From the NCBI RefSeq assembly GCF_001584335.1, contig NZ_LSBB01000020.1, positions 496,001-560,000 on the forward strand: DNA of 64,000 bases, in the 5' to 3' direction. The translations under genes and the position numbers were made by a program. Positions 7,232 through 17,230 of this stretch are shown here, in pieces. The DNA is from Bacillus atrophaeus (lineage in GTDB: Bacteria > Bacillota > Bacilli > Bacillales > Bacillaceae). Every line of letters starts with the position of its first letter. Position 1 is the first letter of the stretch. The notes under the pieces are model-generated. The model was not told where the DNA came from. It made no database searches and saw only the letters and a program-made list of their open reading frames with translations.

Positions 7232-8326
7232 TTGGATAGAATTCAGCGTGTCTCTTCATGGCTAAAGCAGGAAGGGCATACTTCAGCATTCATACATACA
7301 AAAGAAAATGTATTTTACTTAACCGGTTTTTATACAGAGCCGCACGAACGATTGATGGGCTTGTTTATTTTTCAGGATGAGGAGCCTTTTTTCATTTGTC
7401 CGGGGATGGAAGCCGGGCAAGCGCGCAGTGCCGGGTGGGAACATGAAATCATCGGGTATGCCGATCACGAGGACCCTTGGGCGCTCATCCAGACAGCTTT
7501 GAAAAAACGGAAGATCACGATCGATACACTTGCAGTGGAAAAGGATTCAATATCGCTTTCCCGTGCAGAGCAGCTGAAGCAGGCTGTGGGCGGAGCGGAA
7601 TTTGTGTCAGCGGAAGAAACGCTGAATCAATTCAGGCTTGTGAAAGATCAAGAAGAGATCAAAAAGCTGCAAGAAGCGGCAAAGCTTGCTGATTACGGCG
7701 TTGAGATCGGTGTATCAGCTTTACGTGAAGGAATTACCGAAATGGAAGTTCTCGCCCAGATTGAATTTGAATTGAAGAAAAAAGGGATTCAAGGAATGTC
7801 TTTTTCCACGATGGTATTGTTTGGGGAAAAATCAGGGCAGCCGCACGGCAATCCGGGAACGGCAAAATTGAAAAAAGGCGATTTTGTATTATTTGATTTA
7901 GGTGTCATTCTTGATGGCTATTGTTCAGATATTACGAGAACCTTTGCTTATCAAACAATCAGTCCGAAACAAGAGGAAATCTACCATACGGTGCTGAAAG
8001 CGGAAAAAGCCGCCATCGAATTGAGCAAACCCGGTGTCAGAATCGGCGACCTGGATTTAAAGGCCCGCGGCATAATAGAGAAAGCCGGCTACGGAGACTA
8101 TTTCCCACACCGCCTCGGGCACGGTCTTGGAATTTCCGTCCACGAGTACCCGTCTATGAGCCAAGCGAATGATTCAATCATCCAAGAGGGCATGGTTTAT
8201 ACGATTGAACCGGGCATTTATGTGCCGGACATCGGCGGAGTGCGCATTGAAGATGACGTGCTTGTCACAGAGGAGGGAGCGACAGCACTGACCCGCTACC
8301 CGAAAGAATTAACGATTTTGCCATAA
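7232..8326 (+). CDS. pepQ: Xaa-Pro dipeptidase (M24B aminopeptidase family)
   Basis: 364 residues starting at TTG 7232, with GGGGAGGA upstream. The N-terminal creatinase-like domain covers about 1-130. The C-terminal pita-bread M24 domain has the metal ligands in order: 'FDLGVILDGYCSDITRTF' (two Asp), 'HRLGHGLGISVHE' (His), 'TIEPGIYV' (Glu) and 'GGVRIEDDVLV' (Glu). It cleaves dipeptides with C-terminal proline in the cytosol. It corresponds to ykvY/pepQ of B. subtilis. It is monocistronic, with a TACAAT -10-like sequence about 40 bases upstream and a strong terminator after the stop. Confidence 0.9.
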   Translation: MDRIQRVSSWLKQEGHTSAFIHTKENVFYLTGFYTEPHERLMGLFIFQDEEPFFICPGMEAGQARSAGWEHEIIGYADHEDPWALIQTALKKRKITIDTLAVEKDSISLSRAEQLKQAVGGAEFVSAEETLNQFRLVKDQEEIKKLQEAAKLADYGVEIGVSALREGITEMEVLAQIEFELKKKGIQGMSFSTMVLFGEKSGQPHGNPGTAKLKKGDFVLFDLGVILDGYCSDITRTFAYQTISPKQEEIYHTVLKAEKAAIELSKPGVRIGDLDLKARGIIEKAGYGDYFPHRLGHGLGISVHEYPSMSQANDSIIQEGMVYTIEPGIYVPDIGGVRIEDDVLVTEEGATALTRYPKELTILP

Positions 8327-8342
8327 ATGATGATCACAAAAT

Positions 8343-8379
8343 AAAAAAGGACTTTGTTCACGAAAAAGTCCTTTTTTAT
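8343..8379 (+). terminator. Terminator of pepQ
   Basis: The perfect stem AAAAAAGGACTTT / AAAGTCCTTTTTT has an eight-base loop. It can act in both directions and also ends the small minus-strand gene. Confidence 0.8.
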
Positions 8380-8422
8380 CTGCAAAAAATCGAATAAACT
8401 TAATGATAAGGACACTGATGTC

Positions 8423-9606
<1,184 letters not shown>

Positions 9607-9689
9607 CTTGAATGTTGAAAAAAGGTTTGACGCGCTTTCCATTCGTTTTGTACGATATGATGTATTGAATGACAAAGGAGCTGAGGATC

Positions 9690-10535
9690 GTGAATGGATC
9701 CTTTACAGTTGAAAAGGTACTAAATAATAACGTATTAATCGCTTCTCATCATAAATACAGTGAAGTTGTCCTAATTGGAAAAGGAATCGGCTTTGGAAAA
9801 AAACAAGCTGATATGATTGAAGATAAAGGGTACGAAAAAATGTTTATCTTAAAGGATGAGAAAGAACAAAAGCAGTTTAAAAAGCTCCTTGACTATGTAG
9901 ATGAAAACTTGGTTGATATCTCCAATGATGTGATTGTTCATATTGCAGAGCGGGTGAACCATTCATTAAATGAACATATCCATATCGCTTTGACCGATCA
10001 TATTGCATTTGCGATTAAACGGCTGAAGCAAGGGTTTGATATGAAAAACCCATTTCTGATGGAGACACAGTCACTCTATCCGGATGAATACCAAATTGCC
10101 GAGGAAGTTGTGGCGATCATTAATGAAAAAGCGGGGATCAGCCTGCCGGACGGTGAAATCGGATTTATCGCTTTGCATATCCATTCAGCACTGACCAATC
10201 GTCCGCTTTCCGAGGTAAACCAGCATTCCCAGCTGATGGCCCGGCTTGTACAAGTTATCGAGGATGCTTTTCAAATGAAGGTCAACAAGGAAAGCGTACA
10301 TTATCTGCGCCTCATTCGTCATATCAGATTTACCATCGATAGGATCAAAAGGGATGAACCGACTAAAGAACCAGAAAAATTAATGTTATTATTGAAAAAT
10401 GAGTATCCGCTATGCTACAATACAGCTTGGAAATTGATAAAAATCTTACAGCAAACATTGAAAAAACCAGTTCATGAGGCGGAAGCGGTCTATCTTACGC
10501 TTCATCTGTACCGATTAACCAATAAAATTTCATAA
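9690..10535 (+). CDS. glcT: GlcT, transcriptional antiterminator of ptsG (BglG/LicT family)
   Basis: 281 residues from GTG 9690, nine bases after AAAGGAG. An in-frame ATG at 9669 lies upstream of that site and is unlikely. The N-terminal RNA-binding domain (about 1-60, 'MNGSFTVEKVLNNN') binds the RAT element of the ptsG leader. Two PTS regulation domains follow, PRD1 with 'VIVHIAERVNHSLNEHIHIALTDH' and PRD2 with 'HYLRLIRHIRFTIDR' and 'AVYLTLHLYRL'. Without glucose, the glucose permease phosphorylates and inactivates GlcT. With glucose, GlcT dimerises and lets ptsG be transcribed. Its target leader follows directly. Confidence 0.95.
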   Translation: MNGSFTVEKVLNNNVLIASHHKYSEVVLIGKGIGFGKKQADMIEDKGYEKMFILKDEKEQKQFKKLLDYVDENLVDISNDVIVHIAERVNHSLNEHIHIALTDHIAFAIKRLKQGFDMKNPFLMETQSLYPDEYQIAEEVVAIINEKAGISLPDGEIGFIALHIHSALTNRPLSEVNQHSQLMARLVQVIEDAFQMKVNKESVHYLRLIRHIRFTIDRIKRDEPTKEPEKLMLLLKNEYPLCYNTAWKLIKILQQTLKKPVHEAEAVYLTLHLYRLTNKIS

Positions 10536-10557
10536 CACTTCAGTTTAGCCTTTAAAA

Positions 10558-10657
10558 ACGTGTTACTGATTCGATCAGGCATGAGTGATTGAGGGGAAAA
10601 AAGCGGGAATTTGTTCTCGTTCTTTTGCGCACCCAACTTTTACTCATGCCTTTTTTA
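10558..10657 (+). promoter_or_regulatory. ptsG leader: RAT antiterminator target overlapping a terminator
   Basis: A RAT-like sequence (GTTACTGATTCGATCAGGC, about 10562-10580, including a TGAT-TCG-ATCA hairpin) overlaps the 5' arm of a terminator. The terminator stem pairs AGGCATGAGT (10577-10586) with ACTCATGCC (10642-10650), followed by TTTTTTA. GlcT binding to the RAT would block the terminator. This is the known ptsG control in B. subtilis, and the layout here agrees. Confidence 0.9.
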
Positions 10658-10767
10658 TTGTCTAAAAGGGCAAATGTAAACGGTTAAACTGATGGCCTGC
10701 GCCCGTGAATTCGTTGTCATGATTTTTCGCTGTAAGGTCAAACTAGTAAATAGAGGAGGTCAATTCT

Positions 10768-12867
10768 ATGTTTAAAGCATTATTCGGCGTTCTCCAGAAA
10801 ATCGGGCGCGCTCTTATGCTTCCAGTTGCCATTCTTCCTGCGGCGGGTATTTTACTAGCGATTGGGAATGCCATGCAGAACAAGGACATGATTGAGGTTT
10901 TGCAATTCCTAAGTAATGACAATATCCAGCTGGTAGCGGGAGTAATGGAAAGTGCGGGGCAAATCGTTTTTGACAACCTGCCGCTTCTCTTTGCAGTCGG
11001 AGTTGCCATAGGACTCGCGAATGGCGACGGCGTTGCCGGGATCGCTGCAATCATCGGATATCTTGTAATGAACGTATCGATGAGTGCGGTTCTCCTTGCA
11101 AACGGAACCATTCCTTCTGATTCTGTAGAAAGAGCCAAATTCTTTACAGAAAACCATCCGGCATATGTCAACATGCTAGGCATACCGACATTGGCTACAG
11201 GGGTATTCGGCGGTATTATCGTCGGAGTACTGGCAGCGCTGTTGTTCAACAAATTTTATAAAATTGAGCTTCCGCAATATCTCGGATTCTTTGCGGGTAA
11301 GCGCTTTGTACCAATTGTGACATCAATTTCTGCTTTAATTCTCGGTCTTATTATGTTAGTGATCTGGCCTCCGATCCAGCATGGGCTGAATTCCTTCTCA
11401 ACAGGTTTGGTGGAAGCGAATCCAACGCTTGCTGCATTTATCTTTGGAGTGATTGAACGTTCACTTATTCCTTTCGGCTTGCATCACATTTTTTACTCGC
11501 CGTTCTGGTATGAGTTCTTTAGCTACAAAAGTGCAGCCGGGGAAATTATCCGCGGAGATCAGCGTATTTTCATGGCGCAGATCAAAGACGGTGTACAATT
11601 AACTGCCGGTACATTTATGACAGGAAAATACCCGTTCATGATGTTCGGACTTCCGGCTGCGGCTCTTGCGATTTATCATGAGGCAAAGCCGAAAAACAAA
11701 AAGCTCGTTGCGGGTATTATGGGCTCAGCAGCTCTGACTTCTTTCTTAACAGGTATTACAGAGCCGCTAGAATTCTCATTCCTGTTTGTGGCTCCGATCC
11801 TGTTTGCAATACACTGTGTGTTTGCAGGGCTTTCATTTATGGTTATGCAGCTTTTACATGTAAAGATCGGTATGACATTCTCAGGCGGTTTAATTGACTA
11901 TTTCCTATTCGGAATTTTGCCGAACCGGACTGCATGGTGGCTTGTGGTTCCTGTAGGTTTAGGCTTGGCCGTGATCTACTACTTCGGATTCCGTTTCGCC
12001 ATCCGCAAGTTCAATTTGAAAACGCCGGGACGCGAGGATGATTCTGCTGAATCTGATGATTCCGGCAAGCAAGGCGAAGCGGGAGATCTGCCTTACGAAA
12101 TCTTGCAGGCGATGGGCGACCAGGAGAACATTAAGCACCTCGACGCATGTATCACAAGGCTTCGTGTTACCGTGAATGACCAGAAAAAAGTGGACAAAGA
12201 CCGTCTGAAAAAACTCGGCGCTTCAGGTGTTCTTGAAGTCGGCAATAACATTCAAGCCATTTTCGGGCCGCGTTCTGACGGCTTAAAAACACAAATGCAG
12301 GATATTATCGCAGGACGCACGCCAAGACCAGAGCCGAGAACGTCTGCTGAAGAAGAAGTCAGCCAGCAGGTCGAGGAAGTCATCGCAGACCCGCTGCAAA
12401 ATGAAATTGGCGAGGAAGTCTTTGTTTCTCCGATCACTGGTGAGATTCACCCGATTACTGATGTTCCTGACCAAGTCTTCTCAGGAAAAATGATGGGTGA
12501 CGGATTCGCTATTCTTCCGACAGAAGGAATCGTGGTATCTCCTGTCAGAGGTAAAATACTGAACGTATTCCCTACAAAGCATGCGATCGGTTTGCAGTCT
12601 GACGGCGGAAAAGAAATCTTGATTCACTTCGGAATCGATACAGTCAGCCTTAAAGGCGAAGGGTTTACGTCATTCGTCTCAGAAGGAGACCGTGTGGAAC
12701 CGGGCCAAAAACTTCTTGAAGTAGATTTAGATGCAGTGAAGCCGAATGTACCTTCCCTCATGACACCGATTGTATTTACGAACCTTGCTGAGGGAGAAAG
12801 TGTCGGCATCAAGGCAGATGGCTCAGTTAAAAGAGAACAAGAAGATATTGTGAAGATTGAAAAGTAA
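10768..12867 (+). CDS. ptsG: PtsG, glucose-specific PTS permease EIICBA
   Basis: 699 residues, the same length as in strain 168. The domain order is the membrane EIIC (about 1-400, ten or so helices, with '[12 protein letters not shown]' as the sugar-binding signature), then EIIB (about 440-525) with the phospho-cysteine in 'DACITRLRV' (Cys461), and a C-terminal EIIA (about 550-690) with the phospho-histidine in 'ILIHFGIDT' (His620). It imports and phosphorylates glucose using phosphate relayed from HPr, and it also controls GlcT. It has a strong AGAGGAGG ribosome-binding site. Transcription depends on antitermination in the leader, and ptsHI follow in the same direction. Confidence 0.97.
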   Translation: MFKALFGVLQKIGRALMLPVAILPAAGILLAIGNAMQNKDMIEVLQFLSNDNIQLVAGVMESAGQIVFDNLPLLFAVGVAIGLANGDGVAGIAAIIGYLVMNVSMSAVLLANGTIPSDSVERAKFFTENHPAYVNMLGIPTLATGVFGGIIVGVLAALLFNKFYKIELPQYLGFFAGKRFVPIVTSISALILGLIMLVIWPPIQHGLNSFSTGLVEANPTLAAFIFGVIERSLIPFGLHHIFYSPFWYEFFSYKSAAGEIIRGDQRIFMAQIKDGVQLTAGTFMTGKYPFMMFGLPAAALAIYHEAKPKNKKLVAGIMGSAALTSFLTGITEPLEFSFLFVAPILFAIHCVFAGLSFMVMQLLHVKIGMTFSGGLIDYFLFGILPNRTAWWLVVPVGLGLAVIYYFGFRFAIRKFNLKTPGREDDSAESDDSGKQGEAGDLPYEILQAMGDQENIKHLDACITRLRVTVNDQKKVDKDRLKKLGASGVLEVGNNIQAIFGPRSDGLKTQMQDIIAGRTPRPEPRTSAEEEVSQQVEEVIADPLQNEIGEEVFVSPITGEIHPITDVPDQVFSGKMMGDGFAILPTEGIVVSPVRGKILNVFPTKHAIGLQSDGGKEILIHFGIDTVSLKGEGFTSFVSEGDRVEPGQKLLEVDLDAVKPNVPSLMTPIVFTNLAEGESVGIKADGSVKREQEDIVKIEK

Positions 12868-12884
12868 GCATTCAAGATGCTGTG

Positions 12885-12900
12885 CTTGTCAGATGACAAG
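12885..12900 (+). repeat. Short inverted repeat between ptsG and ptsH
   Basis: CTTGTCA-GA-TGACAAG is a perfect 7-bp inverted repeat with a two-base centre and no T run. It lies just upstream of a TATAAT (about 12916) that may serve the separate ptsHI promoter. An operator is possible, but no binder is known to me. Confidence 0.4.
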
Positions 12901-12965
12901 TGCGGCTGTATGATATAATATTGTGAAGTAATATATAGCTTTAAGTTAAAAGGAGAATGATAAAA

Positions 12966-13232
12966 ATGGCTCAAAAAACATTCAAAGTAACTGCAGATTC
13001 TGGAATTCACGCTCGTCCTGCTACAGTTCTTGTACAAACTGCAAGCAAATATGACGCTGATGTTAATTTAGAATATAACGGCAAAACAGTAAACCTTAAA
13101 TCAATTATGGGTGTAATGTCTCTAGGAATCGCTAAAGGCGCTGAAATTACAATTTCTGCTTCAGGCGCTGATGAAAACGACGCTCTTAACGCTTTAGAAG
13201 AAACAATGAAAAGCGAAGGACTCGGCGAGTAA
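12966..13232 (+). CDS. ptsH: HPr, phosphocarrier protein of the PTS
   Basis: 88 residues from ATG 12966, after AAAGGAGA. The active-site His15 in 'SGIHARPAT' takes phosphate from enzyme I and passes it to EIIA domains. The regulatory Ser46 in 'NLKSIMGV' is the HPr kinase site. P-Ser-HPr is the co-repressor of CcpA in carbon catabolite repression. It is cytosolic. It overlaps the ptsI start (TAATG), which shows translational coupling. A promoter-like TATAAT lies about 50 bases upstream, so ptsHI can be expressed without ptsG. Confidence 0.97.
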   Translation: MAQKTFKVTADSGIHARPATVLVQTASKYDADVNLEYNGKTVNLKSIMGVMSLGIAKGAEITISASGADENDALNALEETMKSEGLGE

Positions 13233-14947
13233 TGCAAGAGTTAAAAGGGATTGGCGCTTCAGCCGGAATCGCGATTGCGAAAGCGTACCGGCTTGAAGAG
13301 CCAGATTTAACGGTTGAAAAGAAAAACATCTCTGATTCTGAAGCGGAAGTAAGCCGTTTTGAAGATGCTATCACTCGTTCCAAAGACGAGCTTGAAAAAA
13401 TCAAAGAGCATGCTTTAAAAGAACTTGGCCAGGATAAAGCGGACATTTTTTCCGCTCATCTCTTAGTTCTCAGCGATCCTGAGCTTTTGAACCCGATTAA
13501 AGAAAAAATCAGTTCAGAGTCAGTTAACGCTGAATTCGCTTTGAAAGAAACAGCATCAATGTTTGTTTCCATGTTCGAATCAATGGACAACGAATATATG
13601 AAAGAGCGTGCAGCAGATATCCGCGACGTTACAAAACGTGTAACAGGACACCTTCTTGGCGTTGAAATACCAAACCCGAGTCTGATATCCGAAGAGGTTA
13701 TCATTGTGGCTGAAGACTTAACACCGTCTGATACGGCGCAATTAAACCGCGAATTTGTAAAAGGGTTTACAACGGATATCGGCGGACGCACATCACACTC
13801 TGCAATTATGGCCCGCTCATTGGAGATTCCGGCAGTCGTCGGTACGAAAACGGCTACTGGCACTATCCAAAATGGGGTAACGGTCATTGTCGACGGCATT
13901 AACGGTGATGTCATCATCGATCCGTCTGCTGACACAGTTAAGAAGTATGAAGAAAAGCACAGCGCTTATATGGCTCAAAAAGCTGAGTGGGCGAAGCTTG
14001 TCAATGAACCGACAGTATCAAAAGACGGACATCATGTTGAGCTTGCGGCTAATATCGGCACACCTGATGATGTAAAGGGCGTTTTAGAAAACGGGGGAGA
14101 AGCAGTAGGTCTTTACCGTACGGAATTCCTTTACATGGGAAGAGAACAGCTCCCTACAGAAGATGAGCAGTTTGATGCTTACAAAGCGGTTCTTGAGCGA
14201 ATGGAAGGAAAATCAGTTGTCGTACGGACGCTTGATATAGGCGGAGACAAAGAGCTTCCTTACCTGGAGCTTCCGAAAGAAATGAACCCGTTCTTGGGCT
14301 ACAGAGCGATTCGCCTTTGCCTTGATGAGCAAGAAATCTTCAGAACACAGCTTCGCGCGCTGCTTCGTGCAAGTACATACGGAAACCTGAAAATCATGTT
14401 CCCGATGATTGCAACAGTAAACGAATTTAGAGAAGCGAAAGCAATCCTTCTTGAAGAAAAAGAAAAGCTCGTTCAAGCGGGACAAGTTGTCTCTGAGGAC
14501 ATTGAAGTCGGTATGATGGTTGAAATTCCATCAACGGCAGTTATTGCTGACCAGTTTGCCAAAGAAGTTGATTTCTTCAGTATCGGAACAAATGACTTGA
14601 TCCAATACACAATGGCTGCTGACCGTATGAATGAACGGGTTGCATACCTGTATCAGCCATACAATCCAGCGATTCTCCGCCTGATCACACTAGTGATCGA
14701 AGCTGCTCATAAAGAAGGAAAATGGGTCGGCATGTGCGGTGAAATGGCAGGAGACGAAATTGCGATTCCGATTCTTCTCGGACTTGGCTTAGATGAGTTC
14801 TCAATGAGTGCAACATCTATCCTTCCGGCAAGAACACAGATCAGCAAGCTTTCTAAAAAAGAAGCTGAATCATTCAAAGAAAAAATCTTGTCAATGAGCA
14901 CGACAGAAGAAGTTGTCGCGTTTGTAAAAGAGACATTTAATTCATAA
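13232..14947 (+). CDS. ptsI: Enzyme I of the phosphotransferase system
   Basis: 571 residues. The N-terminal HPr-binding and phospho-histidine domain has the active His189 in '[13 protein letters not shown]'. The C-terminal PEP-binding barrel contains 'LYRTEFLYM', '[13 protein letters not shown]', '[13 protein letters not shown]' and the catalytic Cys502 in 'GMCGEMAGD'. It autophosphorylates with phosphoenolpyruvate and phosphorylates HPr at His15, which starts all PTS transport. It is cytosolic and dimeric. Its ATG overlaps the ptsH stop. A strong terminator closes the ptsGHI operon. Confidence 0.97.
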   Translation: MQELKGIGASAGIAIAKAYRLEEPDLTVEKKNISDSEAEVSRFEDAITRSKDELEKIKEHALKELGQDKADIFSAHLLVLSDPELLNPIKEKISSESVNAEFALKETASMFVSMFESMDNEYMKERAADIRDVTKRVTGHLLGVEIPNPSLISEEVIIVAEDLTPSDTAQLNREFVKGFTTDIGGRTSHSAIMARSLEIPAVVGTKTATGTIQNGVTVIVDGINGDVIIDPSADTVKKYEEKHSAYMAQKAEWAKLVNEPTVSKDGHHVELAANIGTPDDVKGVLENGGEAVGLYRTEFLYMGREQLPTEDEQFDAYKAVLERMEGKSVVVRTLDIGGDKELPYLELPKEMNPFLGYRAIRLCLDEQEIFRTQLRALLRASTYGNLKIMFPMIATVNEFREAKAILLEEKEKLVQAGQVVSEDIEVGMMVEIPSTAVIADQFAKEVDFFSIGTNDLIQYTMAADRMNERVAYLYQPYNPAILRLITLVIEAAHKEGKWVGMCGEMAGDEIAIPILLGLGLDEFSMSATSILPARTQISKLSKKEAESFKEKILSMSTTEEVVAFVKETFNS

Positions 14948-14950
14948 TAC

Positions 14951-14987
14951 TAAAACCAGCCGGGCTTTTGCCCTGCTGGTTTTTTTC
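14951..14987 (+). terminator. Terminator of ptsGHI
   Basis: The stem AAACCAGC-GGGC / GCCC-GCTGGTTT is followed by a run of T's. Confidence 0.8.
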
Positions 14988-15035
14988 ATATTCAGAGGAA
15001 AGGCGGGGCAAAATAATCCCACTAGGAGGGATAGA

Positions 15036-15275
15036 ATGTCAAACGAATTTAACGCGGGTGATACAGTGTATGTGATTTATCGGAATCCCCACGCTGCAAA
15101 TGTTGCGCATATAAAGGAAGCGGAAGTTGTGCATCATCCATATCACGAAGGGGAGCTTTCCTTATTTTTATATGAAACCTATCATCCTCTTGCCGAGGAT
15201 GATGCCGTATTTGCGAGCTATGAAGAAGCGGAACATCTATATAATCAGCTATTTGATATCGATCAATACAGATGA
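15036..15275 (+). CDS. splA: SplA, transcriptional regulator of spore photoproduct lyase
   Basis: 79 residues, small, acidic and cytosolic. It matches the SplA family, a TRAP-like negative regulator of the spl operon. The sequence is rich in Tyr, His and acidic residues ('VYVIYRNPHAAN', 'HHPYHEGELSLF'). AGGAGGG precedes the ATG. splB follows after 78 bases. In B. subtilis the operon is transcribed in the forespore by SigmaG. A CAAAATA element near 15010 could be its -10, but the match is weak. Confidence 0.9.
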   Translation: MSNEFNAGDTVYVIYRNPHAANVAHIKEAEVVHHPYHEGELSLFLYETYHPLAEDDAVFASYEEAEHLYNQLFDIDQYR

Positions 15276-15353
15276 CAAGGAAAACATTGCATCACATATC
15301 CTTACTTACGTATGAGAAAAGTAACAGAAGAAAAGTGAAAAGGATGTGGCTTC

Positions 15354-16382
15354 ATGCAGAACCCGTTCGTTCCGCAGCTCGTTTATATTGAACCGAGAGC
15401 GCTGGAATATCCATTAGGGAAAGAGCTAAGAGATAAATTTGAACATATGGGAATTGAAATCAGAGAAACAACATCACATAATCAGGTGCGGAATATACCC
15501 GGAAAAAACCACCTTCAGCAATACAGAAATGCAAAGTCGACACTGGTCATCGGCGTACGGAAAACATTGAAATTTGATTCTTCAAAACCATCGGCTGAAT
15601 ATGCGATCCCGTTTGCAACCGGCTGCATGGGGCATTGCCATTATTGCTATTTGCAAACGACGATGGGGTCTAAACCTTATATCAGAACGTATGTGAATGT
15701 GGAAGAAATATTAGATCAAGCGGATGAATACATGCAAGAACGGGCCCCTGATTTTACAAGGTTTGAAGCTTCTTGTACATCAGATATCGTCGGTATCGAC
15801 CATCTGACACACACGCTGAAGCGTGCTATTGAACACTTCGGGCAAAGTGAATTGGGGAAACTCAGATTTGTAACCAAATTTCATCATGTGGATCATTTGC
15901 TGGATGCGAAGCACAACGGGAAGACAAGGTTCAGATTCAGCATTAACGCCGACTATGTCATCAAAAATTTTGAACCCGGCACTTCTCCTCTCGATAAACG
16001 GATAGAAGCCGCTGTAAAGGTAGCAAAAGCAGGCTATCCTTTAGGCTTTATCGTCGCACCGATCTATATTCATGAAGGCTGGGAGGAAGGTTACAGGGTC
16101 CTGTTTGAAAAATTGGACGCCGCTTTGCCGAAAGACGTAAGACATGATATTACGTTTGAATTGATTCAGCACCGATTCACTAAGCCGGCGAAACGAGTGA
16201 TTGAAAAGAACTATCCGAAATCAAAACTAGAACTTGATGAAGAAAAGCGCCGCTATAAATGGGGACGCTACGGCATCGGCAAATACATCTACCAGAAGGA
16301 TGAAGAGCACGAACTTCGGGAAACGCTGGAATCCTATATCGACCGTTATTTCCCTAATGCAAAACTCGAATATTTCACTTAA
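15354..16382 (+). CDS. splB: SplB, spore photoproduct lyase (radical SAM)
   Basis: 342 residues, the family's normal length. The radical-SAM cluster motif is CxxxCxxC: Cys91, Cys95 and Cys98 in 'GCMGHCHYCYL'. The hydrogen-donor cysteine is Cys141 in 'EASCTSDIVG'. It repairs the thymine dimer 5-thyminyl-5,6-dihydrothymine in germinating spores using S-adenosylmethionine and a [4Fe-4S] cluster. It sits in an operon with splA. Its stop overlaps the stop of the convergent ykwB by four bases, with a shared terminator inside that region. Confidence 0.96.
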   Translation: MQNPFVPQLVYIEPRALEYPLGKELRDKFEHMGIEIRETTSHNQVRNIPGKNHLQQYRNAKSTLVIGVRKTLKFDSSKPSAEYAIPFATGCMGHCHYCYLQTTMGSKPYIRTYVNVEEILDQADEYMQERAPDFTRFEASCTSDIVGIDHLTHTLKRAIEHFGQSELGKLRFVTKFHHVDHLLDAKHNGKTRFRFSINADYVIKNFEPGTSPLDKRIEAAVKVAKAGYPLGFIVAPIYIHEGWEEGYRVLFEKLDAALPKDVRHDITFELIQHRFTKPAKRVIEKNYPKSKLELDEEKRRYKWGRYGIGKYIYQKDEEHELRETLESYIDRYFPNAKLEYFT

Positions 16383-17074
16383 AACGGGCTCACGCAGCCC
16401 GTTTTTTGATAAAATGGGTTTTTCCACTCCATCAAGATGCCGTAATGTAATGATTCCTCATCTTCCAAATAGTTTCTCACCACACCGACAGGCTCTCGCC
16501 CGCAATGAAGCAGAAATGACAGAACCGGATCATTCTTTTCTCCCTCTAGTACGGCTTCGACATATTGCTCAGCGGTAAGTTCATGCGAATATTTATGATA
16601 ACGAGGAATTCGAGCGCCACCCAGCAAACGTTCAAGCTGCTTTGAAACCGTCAGTTCATACATCGTTTGCATCAGCCATTTTCCGATCCCCACCTTTCGG
16701 TAAGAAGGAGACACCGAAATATCAACGACATATAACGTATTGCCTTCTTTATTATGATTTCTGATATATCCATGATCAGTAATTTCTGCCCAAGTATGAT
16801 CAGGATGCCCAGGGTCAAATTGGACAATCAGCGCGGTCATGGAACCGATGATCACATCATTCACCAGCGCGCATAAAGCCCCTTCCCGAAAGGTTTCTAT
16901 ATGGCTGTGTAACTGCTCCTTGGACCACAGAAGTTCCTGTGGAAAAGGGGAAGGGAAACATTCTTTTTGCAGAGAAAGCAAACCTGCAACGTCTCTGTGA
17001 GTGTATTGCCTGATCAACAGCTTCTCGTATTTGCGGCCATCATAAAAGCGGATATTCTTTTGAATCGTAATCAC
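16379..17074 (-). CDS. ykwB: YkwB, GNAT family N-acetyltransferase
   Basis: 231 residues if started at GTG 17074. The GNAT core covers about residues 15-160, with 'VVDISVSPSYRKVGIGKWLMQTMYE' as the acetyl-CoA loop (R-x-x-G-x-G). A C-terminal extension ('LSFLLHCGREPVGVVRNYLEDEESLHYGILMEW') resembles other YkwB proteins. The GTG directly abuts AAGGAGG, which is too close. An ATT codon three or nine bases on may be the true start, so the N-terminus is uncertain. Substrate unknown. Confidence 0.85.
   Translation of the reverse strand: MITIQKNIRFYDGRKYEKLLIRQYTHRDVAGLLSLQKECFPSPFPQELLWSKEQLHSHIETFREGALCALVNDVIIGSMTALIVQFDPGHPDHTWAEITDHGYIRNHNKEGNTLYVVDISVSPSYRKVGIGKWLMQTMYELTVSKQLERLLGGARIPRYHKYSHELTAEQYVEAVLEGEKNDPVLSFLLHCGREPVGVVRNYLEDEESLHYGILMEWKNPFYQKTGCVSPF
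16381..16408. terminator. Bidirectional terminator of splB and ykwB
   Basis: The stem AAAACGGGCT / AGCCCGTTTT with a five-base loop is followed by T's. It lies inside the 3' end of ykwB. Confidence 0.8.
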
Positions 17075-17181
17075 CCTCCTTTTTCCAAAACATTATATCG
17101 TATACCTTACGGCAGGAAAATAAAAAAAGTAATTTTCTGAATATATAGTTCCCATTTCATATTATTTTCTTTTTCAGTATA

Positions 17182-17209
17182 TTCATTTTCCTAAAGAGAA
17201 AGCCGATAT
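17182..17209 (+). promoter_or_regulatory. SigmaD-type promoter of mcpC
   Basis: The -10 GCCGATAT (17202-17209) is close to the SigmaD consensus GCCGATAA. The -35 region (TTCA near 17182) is a poor match to TAAA. mcpC belongs to the SigmaD motility regulon in B. subtilis. Confidence 0.65.
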
Positions 17210-17230
17210 ACTCATTAGGAGGGGATTGCT

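Noticed and set aside
10743-11252. 169-codon minus-strand frame opposite the start of ptsG
   Set aside because: It is the complement of a strongly conserved membrane-domain coding sequence, is Ser/Thr/Pro-rich, and has no ribosome-binding site. It is a shadow frame.
13232-14947. Possible frameshift or fusion of ptsH and ptsI because of the TAATG overlap
   Set aside because: Both proteins are complete with all catalytic residues. The overlap is normal translational coupling.
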